DNA of 64,000 bases from Alviniconcha marisindica. Taxonomy: Eukaryota; Mollusca; Gastropoda; Provannidae. The notes under the pieces are model-generated. The model saw nothing but the letters and a program-made list of their open reading frames with translations. It ran no database searches and was not told where the DNA came from. The DNA is taken from positions 1 to 64,000 of the forward strand of contig JABMCL010001651.1 of NCBI GenBank assembly GCA_018857735.1, given 5' to 3'. Positions 1 to 36,429 of the stretch are shown here, piece after piece. Every line of letters starts with the position of its first letter. Position 1 is the first letter of the stretch. Made by a program: the position numbers and the translations under genes.

Positions 1-71
1 CTTTGTTTGATGCTACGCCTGCTGCCGCCCTCCTCACCCGCCCCAACTTCTTCCCACCCCCCTCTCTGCCC

Positions 72-120
<49 letters not shown>

Positions 121-140
121 GACTCTCTCTCTCTCTTTAA

Positions 141-310
141 CGTTCTGCCGCGTGGTTATGCGCATTTGGTCAAAGCGGATCTTTTTTCAGCCATTTTTGC
201 ATATTTAAATACATGAGCATTTAGACACGAATGAGCGTACCCCCCCTCCCCCCTTCCTTTTTCTCTTGCTGCTGGTGCACACTGACCTTTTCAACCGTTC
301 AGGTGCGCAC

Positions 311-351
<41 letters not shown>

Positions 352-506
352 AGGACTGAGACGGAGAGCACCCCCCCCACCCCCCACCCACTCTCGCTCT
401 CCAAATTCAAAGTAGATTCGTTCCAGGACCGGTAAAATATACAGTTTTCAGGCGCGTGCATGCACTTTTGAGTCCGGAAATTTGACAGGCTGGGGCAGCG
501 AAGGGG
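141..506. mobile_element. Degraded piggyBac-type MITE, interior expanded by simple repeats
   Basis: The right end GGCAGCGAAGGGG|TTAA (494-510) and about 100 adjacent bases match, in reverse complement, the left end of the intact MITE at 7952-8173, including CGCGCCTG and the ACCGGTCC block. The left end is worn: TTAA at 137-140 is followed by CGTTCTGCC and a CATTTGG-CAAAGCG block like the other terminus. CT, GA and poly-C/G tracts inflate the middle. Confidence 0.6.
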
Positions 507-770
507 TTAAATCTGCTCTCCAGACCCACCTTCTCTCCTCTGGACTCTGAATGCCTTGCCTGTGTGCCATTAAGCGTGTGTGGGGGTACAGTTCAATGTG
601 TGCGCGTGTCGGGGTTGGACGTGATGAGAAAGATGTTGACTGAAGTGTTGTGTGTTTATGTAATTAGCAGGGTTCATTGTGTATATATTTTGTTGTTGAC
701 CTTATTGCTTTTGTAGTGTGCGCTTCGGGTTCACGTTAGGTGTAAGCGAGCATGTGCCTCCCAAAACTGT

Positions 771-1041
<271 letters not shown>

Positions 1042-1212
1042 TGTATGCACGTGCTGTATCGTGTTCATGATTTTTTACACTAATTAGTGCCGGCACAGTA
1101 TGATGCAGGCCTGTTCAGATCGTGTATATTATTTATAGCGTTTTTCTTTCTTTCTTTTGATTTGCCAATATGTAGTGTCTGATACTATGTACATTTTGCC
1201 ACATATATCGAT

Positions 1213-1308
1213 TTTTTTGGGCGAGATAGAATAAAAACACCTTATTTCTCGGACGAGACAGAATAAAACAACATCTCATTTCTCGGACGAGATGGAATAA
1301 AACAATCT
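1213..1308 (+). repeat. ~37-bp tandem repeat, 2.5 copies
   Basis: GAGATAGAATAAAAACACCT then TATTTCTCGGACGAGACAGAA, repeating with small changes. Confidence 0.85.
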
Positions 1309-1365
1309 GGATTCTAAGAATTTCAATGTCTCCACCTTCGACCCAAACTTTCCTGGCCACACACA

Positions 1366-1820
1366 CACAGTAGTTAGAGCGCCGGACTCGTTATCTAAAG
1401 GTCGCAAGTTCGAGTCCCGGTAGGAAAATGATCTATTCCAAGGTCAACTTTCTGTGCCGACTTTTATTCCAGTATCCGCTCCACCCCCGTGTTACCGCAG
1501 CAGCACGTAAAAGACCACGGCCATTCTGCCGAAAGTGCAGGTGGCAGGTTACAGCTAAACACACATGCACCCTACGTGTGTGGCTTCGCATGAAGTGATG
1601 CGACACAATACATGGTTGAATGGTATACACAGAACGCGTCGAAGTAGCAGCAGCTGCACGTGGCGCTAGCCGTGTAACAACCAAACAGCGCTGTAAGTAC
1701 ACCACTTGGGTGGTTATTAAAAAAACCCAAAACAACTACAGCCACTCATTGAAAATCAAATGCGACAAGAGCGCAGTGAGTTTGCTTGAGAGCGGAGTAC
1801 AGCACTGTATAAAAGCGAAC
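1366..1820 (+). mobile_element. tRNA-headed SINE, family A, copy 1
   Basis: Head with GTAGTTAGAGCGCCGGACTC (box A-like) and AAGTTCGAGTCCCGG (box B), then a body shared with other copies: GGTCAACTTTCTGTGC, GTGTTACCGCAG.AGCACGTA, ACAGCTAAACACACATGCAC, AACAGCGCTGT. A final GACAAGAGCGCAGTGAG block is shared with the 36430 copy. Confidence 0.85.
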
Positions 1821-2303
1821 AACAACAACACACACACACACACACTCACACTCACACACGAGACAGTCTTTCTGTTTCGTTTTTATTACAAACTGTTGGG
1901 TCACAATAAAAGTACGTCGTATATCCAAAACGTAAAGTACATCATATATCCAAAACTTTTTCAGGATTTTGTAACCCATAGCTGAGCCATGTGAAATCAT
2001 GGCACACATTATACAGCAACACTGATCATAAACAAGCAAACAAACAAATCAATCACAAAAATGTGTTCTATAGATGTATTATGAACGGGAAACACTGCCT
2101 TAGAAACAAATATATCCGATTTTCTCTACAGGCTGAACATACGAAACTATTCTAGATTTCTTTCTGCTTTCTCACCGTGAATAATTTAATAATAAACTCC
2201 GTTTCGTAGGAAACCTTACGGGGACCGTACTAACGACCTGATCTGAACTATGCAAAGAAACTATCACGGGCAAAAATCTGAAACAGAACGAGGCCAGAGC
2301 GCT

Positions 2304-2377
2304 CGTGCAGAACCAACACACAAAGGAGTTAATTAGCGCTCGTGCAGAATCAACACACAAAGGAGTTAATTAGCGCT
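2304..2377 (+). repeat. 37-bp direct repeat, 2 copies
   Basis: GTGCAGAACCAACACACAAA then GGAGTTAATTAGCGCTC, repeated at once with one difference. The second copy overlaps the left end of the foldback element. Confidence 0.9.
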
Positions 2378-2610
2378 CGAAATACGTAACGCAAGTACAG
2401 CAGCAAAGACCCGAGTCCTCACCTGGCATGCGTGTAAATGCAAGGTACATAAACTCCACCAAAGTACCTTTGAGGATGTACCTCTGGTGGCGTTTATGTA
2501 CCTTGTATTTACAAGAGCGCCGGGTGAGAGTTACCGTAGGCGACTCGGGTCTACGTTGTTTTACTCGTGTTAAGTATTTCGAGCGCCGATTAGCTCCCTT
2601 GTGTGTTGAT
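2349..2610. mobile_element. Foldback element, 262 bp
   Basis: Nearly palindromic: ATCAACACACAAAGGAGTTA at 2349 pairs with the reverse complement of the end at 2610, and GTAAATGCAAGGTACATAAA pairs with TTTATGTACCTTGTATTTAC across a short centre near 2480. A related sequence occurs at about 45327-45440 (GACCCGAATCC, CACCCGGCATGCGGGTAAAT), so this is a dispersed family. Confidence 0.8.
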
Positions 2611-2826
2611 CTGTCACGGGCACAGTTTTCGCTGGCGTTTGCCATTGTTCAGGGCATTGGTTCCCCTCCCCTTTAACAGATCTATCACGGGCACAGTTTT
2701 CGCTGGCGTTTGCCATTGTTCAGGGCATTGGTTCCCCTCCCCTTTAACAGATCTATCACGGGCACAGTTTTCGCTGGCGTTTGCCATTGTTCAGGGCATT
2801 GGTTCCCCTCCCCTCCCCTTTAACAG
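2608..2826 (+). repeat. 71-bp tandem repeat, 3 copies
   Basis: Three nearly identical units with GATCTATCACGGGCACAGTT, TTCGCTGGCGTTTGCCATTG and CCCCTCCCCTTTAACA, starting at 2608, 2679 and 2750; the third has an extra CCCCT. Starts at the right end of the foldback element. Confidence 0.95.
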
Positions 2827-2829
2827 ATT

Positions 2830-3986
2830 CGAGTGCGTGTGGTTTACTTATGTGACCCCCAAAAGACAATCACGATCGATCGCCACACGTATGGACCACC
2901 TTTACGCGCTAGACTTTGCGCCCGCCCCGAGATTTCTCCAGATTCAAATTCTCTGCACACTCTACAAAATTAAGTCTTTCAGAGGTCCCCCCGTGTGTGG
3001 ATGCACATGCAAAAAAGATCACATAACGGCCGCACGTTCAAGATCCTGTAATCCATGTCAGAGTTCGGTGGGTTATTGAAACACCCAAACAGGCCGGGAA
3101 GCATGCACTCAAAGCGTCAAATTGTTGAAAATGCTGAAGATGGACACCATACGGTAGTAGTAGAAGAAGAAGCTCGCACACAGGTTCCAGTAACTGAGTC
3201 TGTGAACGTGAAATACCGGCCCCAAGCACCGATGAACGGGAATCCCGGCCCGATACAGGCCCTCTCTTCTTCTGTTCATCTTAACGTGGGTTTGATTGAC
3301 GACGTAGCGAACGACACGGGTACCGGTGCATGGCGAGTCTCAATCCGAGTTAACCTTTGGCCTAAGCTCTGCACTGGAGGTCTAGACGCCGTGACGTTTG
3401 AAGAAGCAAATGGTCCACGTGTATGCAAGACCTTGTAGCCCGAATAATTACATATATAGTGATTTCAAATTCTGTTTTATACCTATATATAAAATAGCGG
3501 TCATATATATATATATATATCAACTGAGAAGGGAACCGGCAAGTTAGTTCACGAGAAAACATCAGAACCCTCGGCGGAGGCTGATTAAAAGTGTTGTTTC
3601 GTCCAACAGACTTTTTGACACAACGTCGTTTCCTTTTGATGTTGTGACACTAAATTAGACAACAGCATGACGCATTGGGATCAGGTTTGATTAGCTGCAG
3701 ACAAGCTGAAAACTAATACCACACACACACAAACTTCACGAGAAATCAAAACACATATCCCCCCCCCCCCCCCCCCCAGACAAAGACAAAAAGGTCACAC
3801 TCGAGTGACAGCCAAGGACTGACAGATTTTGTTCTCTACTTCAGATTAACAATAAAGATGATAAAACGTTACAACATCATTTATATTTTCACCCCACAGA
3901 ATGCATTAAAAAAAATAAAAAAATCGCTGTACACTGACATGACATGTCAAATAATGAGAAATAGACAGGGCTAGTATCAGCAACGT
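2830..3986. other. No gene recognised
   Basis: A plus-strand frame of 127 codons (3055-3438) is open but has no recognisable domain, no splice context and no neighbour support, so it is left uncalled. Otherwise unique sequence with an AT tract (3503-3521) and a poly-C tract (3757-3777). Confidence 0.5.
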
Positions 3987-5697
3987 TTTATTTTAAAACC
4001 AAATCAGTTGAAAGAGGGAGAAACATGAGAGAGAATGAAGAGAGAGAGAGAGACAGAGAGAGAGAGACAGAGAGAGAGGATCACTGAAACAAAAACTGAA
4101 CACCCACAGCGTTTTTTCAGATTTTTTTTTTTACAATTCTTGTACTGCTTACTTTGTTCACTTCAAGGGTAAAAGGTGAGAATTCTGAAATTCTGGAATC
4201 TGGAATTGGGTTCAGGGGACTGCACTGGTGTGTCAAGGGACAGCACCACTGCGATGACTTAGCAGCAGGAATAAAAAATTAAAAAACAAAGAAATTTTAC
4301 AACATTCTTAACCATTACTGGGCACTTTTTGAAAGACATAATGTGATGCCAAACATGGGATAAAAACAACAAACAAACAAAAGAAAGAAAAGAAACTGAC
4401 CTCACTTTGATGTCATCTGTGAAAAATGGTTATTAAAGTTCCTGGATTTTTATGCACTGTCAACCACATCTCGGGATAGTGGCAAAATACCATTCTGATA
4501 AACTCTAAACTGTCAACAAATTCTAAATAAAGAGTTTGCTGATTCAGTGGCCAACCACTGTCCTTGCAAAATATATTATTACTGTACCATGGCTCCGATG
4601 AAGATAGAGATGGAAAAACAGACAGAGATGGAAAAACAGACAGGTCTGTCTGTGCAGAATGGAGTATGCTACGACTACAGGTCACACTTGAAAATCATAG
4701 GACGTAACGAACGACACCACAAAATACACAACATTTAGTTGCAAGCGTGGCATATTTTCACAGACATAGACTAACAGAGCATCATATCTATGTCTGTGGA
4801 CATCTTTCATTGCAGGTGAGGCTTAGTTACATTATTTCCAATGTAAATGTGTTGCAGTTCATCCAAAAATTGTTTTCCTTCTTTCTCTGAATTTATGAAC
4901 TGTTTCTTTCACCTTAATCAGTGCTACGGGATTGAACCAATCAAATCGTTGACGCCCCCCCCCCCCCCCCCCCCCCATTCCCCTGATTTCAAATTCTGCT
5001 GACAATGCAAAATCATTCACCCATAATACAGGTCAAACGAGTCAGTGATCAAGTTATACATGTGCAGTGTTAAACTTTGGTAGAAGCTGGTACCTATCCA
5101 GCTGTGACATTAAAACCTGAATTGTACTTTCTCTTGTACTGTAGGAGCCAACTGTTGACCAGTTTGATTCTGCCCAGGGCATCCTCTGACCACTGTCCAT
5201 CTGAATTGATGGCTTTCTCTTACAGTGTCACCAACAAGCAGCCTATGGATGCTTTAAGTTAAAAAAGAAGAAGAAGTTTCATGCCTACCCAGAAATCTTT
5301 GGTTGTATGACCTTCATGACTGCCAATTCTCGGGTGCAGAAAGAAGGTTACTGTGTTAATCTGCAGAGACTGAAATGTTTATTTCCAAAATGGTAATCAA
5401 AGCTCCTACATAAAACATTTTAAGTCCGCAGAGTGCCTTTAAAACAATTTAAAATAAAAAAAAATCCTAGGCCACCAAGCCAACATCTGTGCGAGTTTGT
5501 AAATTTCCATGTGAGTAAACCTTAATTCAAAACATCAAAGGTTAAATTTCCGTGCGAATAAACCTTAATTCAAAATACCAAGACAACTGCAAGTGATGAG
5601 TTTAGGTGACTGTGTTCAGAAACCATAGTGACTGTGTCCAGAAACCAGTCTTATCCAGCTAGCAGCGTTGGTGTGTGTGCGAGTGTGCGCTCGGTGT
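3987..5697 (-). other. Probable SERINC 3' UTR / downstream flank
   Basis: No coding signal on either strand. Minus-strand AATAAA lies at 5378-5383 (about 320 nt after the stop) and again at 3987-3992; which one is used is unknown. The stretch also has a ~38-bp direct repeat (5505-5583), a poly-C tract (4955-4976) and a hairpin (4759-4798). Confidence 0.4.
4759..4798. repeat. Perfect 12-bp inverted repeat with 16-nt loop
   Basis: CACAGACATAGA at 4759-4770 and TCTATGTCTGTG at 4787-4798 are exact reverse complements. If the SERINC 3' UTR extends this far it would form an RNA stem-loop. Confidence 0.85.
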
Positions 5698-29248
<23,551 letters not shown>

Positions 29249-29440
29249 CGTTGATCAAATCTCTCGTGTCCAAAAGAACAACCCAAACCGTGTAATTATC
29301 GCTTCTGTTGAAGAACTACGTATGACTCAAAGTCACAATGTTTACAGTCAGAACAGAAAAATGGCGTAAAATGCACCCAGCCGTGTTTACGTCATGTGAT
29401 GGCGCTGCGTCTCGTCTTTGAGGAGCTGCAAAGGGTGCAG
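29249..29440 (-). promoter_or_regulatory. SERINC 5' UTR and probable promoter
   Basis: Sequence upstream of the start codon. It holds an ATGGCG block at 29360-29367 resembling a YY1 site and TTACGTCATGTGAT at 29387-29400, which combines a CRE-like TTACGTCA with a CATGTG E-box. No TATA box stands at an obvious position. Transcription start not determinable by eye. Confidence 0.45.
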
Positions 29441-29639
29441 GAATAAATGTATACAATAATATATGGCTATCACCATTTTAGTTTTCTTATTTGGTAACTT
29501 GCGTCATCGAATAACGCTATTCCTTCATTTTTTTTCATCGTATTTGCATACTGCACTGTAAAAGAATATTTTATTGCAAACAAATGTACTTGGTTTGGGC
29601 CTCAATACATTCCCTGCTCTCAAGACCCATAGAGTTATC

Positions 29640-29742
29640 TTTCTTGAGAAACAACACTTAATTTCCGGTTTGACGCGAAGCAGACAACTACAACCGCTGG
29701 CTGGAAGTTTTCTCAACTTTTTGGAAGAATCGCCACCCTAGT
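29640..29742 (+). other. Possible 5' non-coding exon of a divergent transcript
   Basis: About 400 bp upstream of the SERINC start codon and in the opposite direction, a stretch with AATTTCCGGTTTGACGCG (ETS-like TTCCGG) ends CACCCTA|GTAAGTCTTTTC, a good donor. No convincing coding exon was found downstream, so this may be chance or a long non-coding RNA. Confidence 0.2.
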
Positions 29743-30177
29743 AAGTCTTTTCTTTCTATTGAGCATGATCGGTCATTCAGTGACATCTTGCACTTTCTGG
29801 TCAAGACCCTCAATCTTCCACAATATGTCCCGCGTGAGGAAAATAATTATCTGCGGCATAACCCTGACAACCACAGCACATCAACTGTAGAGCTGCAGCT
29901 CTAGAAAGATCAGTCCTGAGTCATGGCACTTGACACAGTCAGATGACTGCCTTCCAGTGCTTGTTTCCATGATTAGATACTGAACCCGGAAGTATCCTGC
30001 ATATGTGACAGGGGAAAACATTCAACGATTTGTATGCTTTATTTCTTGTAAGCTACACGTTTTTTCCCTTCTTTTTCCAGCTACTTGGCGGGCTCACATA
30101 GTGGAGCGTTTAACTTATGCACATGTGCACACAGCATCGTTGGCCCCTTACGTTAATACTTCCTTTAAGTTGTTTGA

Positions 30178-30225
<48 letters not shown>

Positions 30226-30559
30226 GGTTCTTGGTGTTTGGAGAACACTGCACTGATTGCCTCCAGGGCTGACAAGAATTTCACAGGGAGTTTTATTGCT
30301 TGTAAGACTAGTCAGATGTTAGCCCAGTTAGTTAATTACTTGATACACTGTCAGCCACGAAGCCATGGTCATACAACAGTAAAATACAATTGATCAAGTC
30401 ACGAGCAAAAGCTCTTTTGACCATTCATGACACACATCACTTGATCAGTTGATGTGGAAAGAGGATTCTGAAAAACAAAAAACAAAAAATCAGGTAAACC
30501 AAGAATGCAGAAACCTTGGCTGCAGGTGAAACATACAAAACTGTAATCATCTACCTTGG

Positions 30560-30925
30560 GCTTAAAAGAGGGAACCGTTGATATGATACCTCAGAATTTT
30601 AAAAACCTTTGATATGATAATTGATAGCTCAGAATCAAGAGGGAACCCTTGATATGGTAGCTCAGAATCTTAAAAGAGGGAATGAACCCTTGATATGATA
30701 GCTCAGAATCTTAAAAGAGGGAACCCTTGATATGATAGCTTACAATTGTAGAACTAAAAGAGGGAACCCTTGATATAACAGCTTGCAATTTTAAAAGAGA
30801 AAACCCTTGATATGATTATGATAGCTCAGGATTTTTAAAAGCAGGAGCCCTTGACATGAAAGCTCTCAGAATTTTAAAAGAGGGAACCTTTGATATGATA
30901 CTTGGTAGCTTGGAATTCTTTGGTT
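30560..30925 (+). repeat. ~35-50 bp minisatellite, 8-9 units
   Basis: Units of TTTTAAAAGAGGGAACCCTT then GATATGATAGCTCAGAATC with length variation. Confidence 0.93.
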
Positions 30926-32242
30926 TCTGCAGTTACACACAGTAACCCAGTTTTCTACGCCTAAACCTTGACCAGATGATGAGCGATAGCTACACTAGAG
31001 ACAGTTCCTGCACTCTGCTTCCCCTCTCCTTCCATTTTTAATTGTGAAAGACAACTTCAGTGCCCTGCAGAGGTCATGTTAGACTGTTTCCCAGCTGGTA
31101 TTTTGTATTCATAAATACTGCATACTCCTAATGCAGACAACTGAGATCCCAATCTGGTCAAGCACAAAGTCAAACCAGTCATAATATTAATAAACAATTT
31201 TAATAACACCATCAAATAATATCATCATCATAAAAACAGATACACACAAACACACACACGCATATATATAAATATATATGCACAAGGTGGGAAAATTAAG
31301 CTAAATATTACAGATTATTATGTGTTTTTATACAGCTGTAGGATGGTGATTGAGATCAATTTTTTTTTTGTCCAGACAATGTCACGTGCCTGTCTAGTAA
31401 CAGACTGACGTTATGTTTGGGAAAGCCTGCACATGGTTTGCGACTAGCTATTTTTGTTTTGGTATTTTCCAAGTACATCACCTCAGCAACAGAAGTGGGC
31501 CCAGATACCTTGCAAATGACAGTAGGACCTCACCACAAGGACATGTGGTTGTATACAAGTTAAACCTAAACTGCTAAAGGAATAAATTATGTTTTTTGAC
31601 TCATAAAAAATGTTAATCTGTGTAATGATCAGTTTTATCCTCCTGGCGATTTAGGTGGTTAGAATAACGGAAAGTTGTAGAGAAGCTGTTTGTGTGTGAT
31701 ATTTTTTATATTTGTGTGTGTGTGTGTGTTTTGCTCTTTCATTGATTATGCTGATAAGGAGCAGTCAGGATCATAATAATAGACCTCAGCTGTTGGGCTT
31801 GTGTGTGGGGGGTGGGGGTGGGGGAATGGAGGTTTGCATGTCCCCAGTTTATTTTGGCAGGATACACCTTCACACAGTTGTCCTCCTCTGTGATTTTTTT
31901 CTCTCCAACAGCTCCTATTCCATCGAATTTGAATTTCCTCTTTGAATAAATAGCTCACAGTCCTCCATATGGTGTATCAAGAGCCAAGCTTGATGCAAGG
32001 GTCATTGAGTACTGAGCTGACATTATAGAATTATGTAATTCCCAGCAATGCAGTGACATTGCAGGATAGATGTGATGATGGGTAGCTGACTGTCTTTCAA
32101 CATTCATCCAAAGTTTTGTGGATGCAGAAATGCTGTGACCATCTGACACTACCCATCTGTCTCTCTCTTTCAATTTCACATAGATACACACAGTATGCAT
32201 GCACATACATGCCTGCACACACAAAAACTATTAGGGGCTGTA

Positions 32243-32385
32243 TGGACACTGTAAGAGAGTCTGCACTGGAAGTGGATTCTGGAAGAAAAATCACTTGCCT
32301 CACTGAGGACTTGAACCCACATCAGCATTGTGCATGGCTTTTCAGTGTGATGTTTGACCAACAGAGCTATTCCCACCCCTTAGGA
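32243..32385 (-). mobile_element. SINE family A-like remnant (head region)
   Basis: On the minus strand GGGAATAGCTCTGTTGGTCA and GATGTGGGTTCAAGTCC give box A and box B elements as in the other heads. The body is too diverged to follow. Confidence 0.5.
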
Positions 32386-33179
32386 AGGGCCCGAAGCTGA
32401 GCTGGGCAAGAAGTTCTGAAGCGTGTTGCCGGTATCATTTATTGTACAGAGTGTGTTCCTCTGTAGTTTACATGTGAATTGGAAAGCATGGGTGAATAGA
32501 CATTTATTTACCTAGAGGTACAGGATAGAAGACAACTTGTTTGCCTTTGGTTATCACCACACCATCTTTTTTTTCTTTTTTTAATTTAAAGGAGAAAAAT
32601 TAGCTTATGACAGGTGGGCTTGTTTTTAACATACCTTGTCCATTGAAAACAACCAAAATGTGCACATTAAACAAACAAACACCACAACCAAAAAATCCCA
32701 GCAAACACCACAACCGAAAACATTTTTAAAAAAAGGCCACATCAACCTTGTATGCAGGTATATTTTTGTAAAGGTTATACTTATACATAGTCCTTTGTAG
32801 GTTCAATGAAGTCACAAAGTAATTGTACAGAGTGTCAGCTTATATATTGTATGGAAATCAGACATGGCTGGCACAGTTAATTATTAATGTCAGTGGTGGT
32901 GCTGCTTTCTGCTCAGTCATTTACTAATTGGTTCTTGTGCTTCTGGTTAACAGGTTTTGAAACTACTTTGGCTGTCTACAACATTTAATTATGTATGATA
33001 TGTGAAAAGAAACTCACTGTTTAACTCCTAGGCCTGTCCTTTGAAAATGTGACACATTTTTTACTTTTGTTTATTAATGAAGATGAGTTTTGTTGCAAAT
33101 AATAATAATAAAGAGGATTTCTAGAGCACCCATCAACTGCACGAGGTGGGAACACAGGGTGCTTTACAATAACACTAAC

Positions 33180-33240
<61 letters not shown>

Positions 33241-33844
33241 ACAAACAGACATGCCTTGGACGGGGGAATAGGCACGGCTGTGAAAAGGACAGGTTAGAAA
33301 TAGTTATTGAAGAGGTGTGTGTTGAGGGCGGCTTTAAGAGAGGAGGCAAAATCAGAGTGGTGGAGTGTTTGAGACCAGCGTAAGAAAAATTATCTTTCAC
33401 CAAATGTTTTTGTGTTTACACAAGGGGTGACAAAGGTTTGGGCATCGCATGCGGATCGTAAATGTCTTGCTGGAGTGTAAGCCTGAACTTGAAGGAATCC
33501 TTCATATGATTTAATTGGCATTTCAGATTTTAAAAAGGAAAAGAATATATATATAGTAATAGAAACTGAAGACATTGTCTGTGAATTAATATAGCACATA
33601 AGGATGTTTAATGCATGACTGCTTGCTTGTTTAGTCTTGCTGCTGTCTCAGGAGACAATACAGCTGAGGCCATGTGTGACTGCTTTGATTTCCAAACTGG
33701 ACGTTATTGTATTTGAGCGACTCAGCGCGCTCTCTCCGTGGGTGGTGTTCTTCGTAGCACTTTGCTTTACAGTGAAGCCCCACTTTGACTCATGCGTCTT
33801 CAGTGGCTAGCCATCTGTGTACACAGTGAGATCATGTGACTGGT

Positions 33845-33960
33845 TAGGTTCTTCGTTTGTTGGTGGTTATATTCTTTGGTTAACGGTGATTATGTTCTTC
33901 AGTTGATGGTGGTTATGCGCTTCGGTTGATGGTGATTATGTTCTTCGGTTGTCATTTGTT
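33845..33960 (+). repeat. ~29-bp minisatellite
   Basis: GTTCTTCGGTTGATGGTGAT then TATGTTCTTC, four units with small changes. Confidence 0.85.
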
Positions 33961-34646
33961 AGTGCTCTTAAGCAATAACCCTGAGATTCACACAGTGTTG
34001 GGTGAGAAGGTTGTGTGTACAACTGTTTCCCCACACATGTACATATAATTTTGTACAAGTGTAGTGTTACCTGCCTCTTTGGCAACTGCACACCAGCTGA
34101 AAAGCTTTCTCTCTCTCTCTCTCACTCTCTCTTGCTGGTCAGTTCTGAGTAATTTCAGACAACCACATATAACTTTTAGCCATGGGGAAAGTTTCATAAA
34201 AGATATTAAAAAATCTGGAATGCATGCTTCATCGCCCCGAAGGGATTTGCTCTACGCTTTTGTGTAATCAGTTTTTTTGGCAGTGCCCACCCTATGCTAA
34301 CCGTAACTATGCCAGCTGTGGTACGTGATAAAAGAGTTCCACCCATTTTGCATGGTTAGACCATCACGTCATTGTCCCCACCCCACCCCAACTCCTTCCT
34401 CTTCTTCCCCTCCCTTTCTCCCCCCCCCCCCCCCCCCCCCCCCGCCACACACACCTCCCTCTCTCTTCTTCACCTCCCTTTCTCTCCCCCTGCACCCCTC
34501 CTCCCTCTTCTTCCCCTCCCTTTCTCTTTCCACCCCCCTCCTCTTCTTCCCCTCCCTTTCTCTTTCCACCCCCCTCCTCTTCTTCCCTCCTTCTTTCTCT
34601 CCCCCCCCCCCCCCCTCCTCCCTCTTCTTCCCTCCCTTTCTCTTCC

Positions 34647-34677
<31 letters not shown>

Positions 34678-35141
34678 ATCTCCTCCAGTGTTGTTGTGCT
34701 TCCCGGAGAGAGAGAGAGAGCGGCAATAAAGGTGGAAGGACAAAGTGATTGGGCAGAGAGCGGACCATATTGATTTCTACACGGTGACGGTGGCGTCCAC
34801 GGCGCTACCTCACCCCCCCCCCCCCCACCCCCCCAACCTCCCGCCGTCCTCGCTGCGCAGCGTCCCCAGGGTGTAACGTGTCGCTTGGCCGTGATGATGT
34901 ATTTTGGAGCCCGGTACCTGTCTGGGCGGTAACGACAACAACAACGACGACAGCGGTTACAAAACAGGTGGGGGTGGGGGGGGGGGGGGGGGGGGGGGTG
35001 AGGGGGGTCAGAGCAGAAACGACACCAAGAACATGGGGAGGAGGAGGTATAGCAGTCTCAACCAAGTTGTTGTTGTTGAGTCTGGGTTTAGGCGCTTCAA
35101 GCGCCAGATTAAAAAATAAAAAACAGACAGACAGACACACA

Positions 35142-35211
<70 letters not shown>

Positions 35212-35474
35212 CAGGCATGCACACTATTTATCTGATGGAATAAGTGTTTCTGTTGTCGAATGGATCTGTTTGCAAATCGGTCCTCTCTCTGTGTCTGTTT
35301 TTGTTTGTTTGTTTTTTTTAATCTTTTATTTCTTTGACATTTTATTCGGAGCCCTGCTGTTGCACGTGATTTTCCCCACAAGTTAATGTCTCTGTCTCTG
35401 TCCCCCCCCCCCCCCCCCCCCCCGCCACTCTGCCGGTTTGTCTAACACCCTCTCAGTCTGTCTGTCGTGCATGT

Positions 35475-35890
35475 CGGACTCTGTGTGTGTGTCTCTCTCT
35501 CCTGTCATTGCAAGTATTGTGCTGAACAGTTAATATCTCTCTTTTTCTCTTTGTATGTCTCTGTCTGTCTGTCCCCTCCCCCCCTCTCTGCCCCTGCCTG
35601 TCTGCCTGCCTCTCACTCAGTCTGTTTGTGTGTCTGTTTGCGTGTCTCTTTCCTGTCATTGCAAGTGTTGTGCTTACCAGTTAATGTCTCTCTCTTCTCT
35701 CTGTGCCTATCTGTATGTCTCTCGTATGTCCTCCCACCCCGCATTCTCGCTGTGTATATCTCTGTCTGTCTGTCTGTCTGTTTCTGTCTCTGTCTCTTCT
35801 CTCTGTGTCTGTATGTCTCTCGTATGTCCCCCCACCCCGCTTTCTCCCTGTGTATGTCTCTGTCTGTCTGTCTTTTTGTCTCTCCTTTAT
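35475..35890 (+). repeat. CT/TG-rich tandem repeats (~100-185 bp units)
   Basis: CCTGTCATTGCAAGT(A/G)TTGTG recurs near 35501 and 35652, and GTATGTCTCTCGTATGTCC recurs near 35711 and 35811. These open pyrimidine-rich frames are artefacts of the repeat. Confidence 0.8.
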
Positions 35891-36429
35891 ATATATATAT
35901 ATATATATATCATATGGCAGTAACAGGATTGGTAGCGCCCATACTGCTTCTCTGCTTCGGTTACCCGTTGATACATACAACCCTGCGAGCATGGCTTGCA
36001 CACACTGAGCGCTCCACGGGCATACATCATCATTAGTTACCACTCGCCAGGTCCCCGGTCTCTTTCTCTCTTTGCCTCGAAACGAGCTTGACGTCTGTCG
36101 GCGGTGAGATTTTCATCGGTCCGCCCAGAGCTGACCCTGCGCGGTTGATGGGACGTTAAAATCGAAGAACTAACTGACTCACTAGTGGTCCGGTATATTT
36201 TCGCTCGTGCAACTCTGCTTTACGTCCACAGAGACGGGGGGCCCAGGACGGCCATGTCTTCTTTGACACAGCTCCTGAGCTCTGGTCCGATATTTTTCTT
36301 TCATGGTGCTTTACGTCCACAGAAACCGTAGGGTTTATTAGGGACGGGCTGGGGAAGAATGGGATAGGGAATGAGAGCCCAGGCCCACCTCCCTGTTCAC
36401 ACAGCTCCTGAACAGCTCCGATATTGTTG

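Larger units (their letters stand above)
30930..36425. other. Intergenic or intronic, no gene recognised
   Basis: Unique AT-rich sequence to about 33 kb, CA tracts at 33180-33240 and 35140-35205, and a strongly pyrimidine-rich zone at 34370-34680 made of CCCTCCTCTTCTTCCCTCCC-like words. Confidence 0.6.

Noticed and set aside
3055..3438. 127-codon plus-strand gene
   Set aside because: No recognised domain, hydrophobic segment or splice support; length is within chance for this window.
34364..34773. Proline-, serine- and glycine-rich 130-codon frames on both strands
   Set aside because: Artefacts of the C/T-rich low-complexity block.
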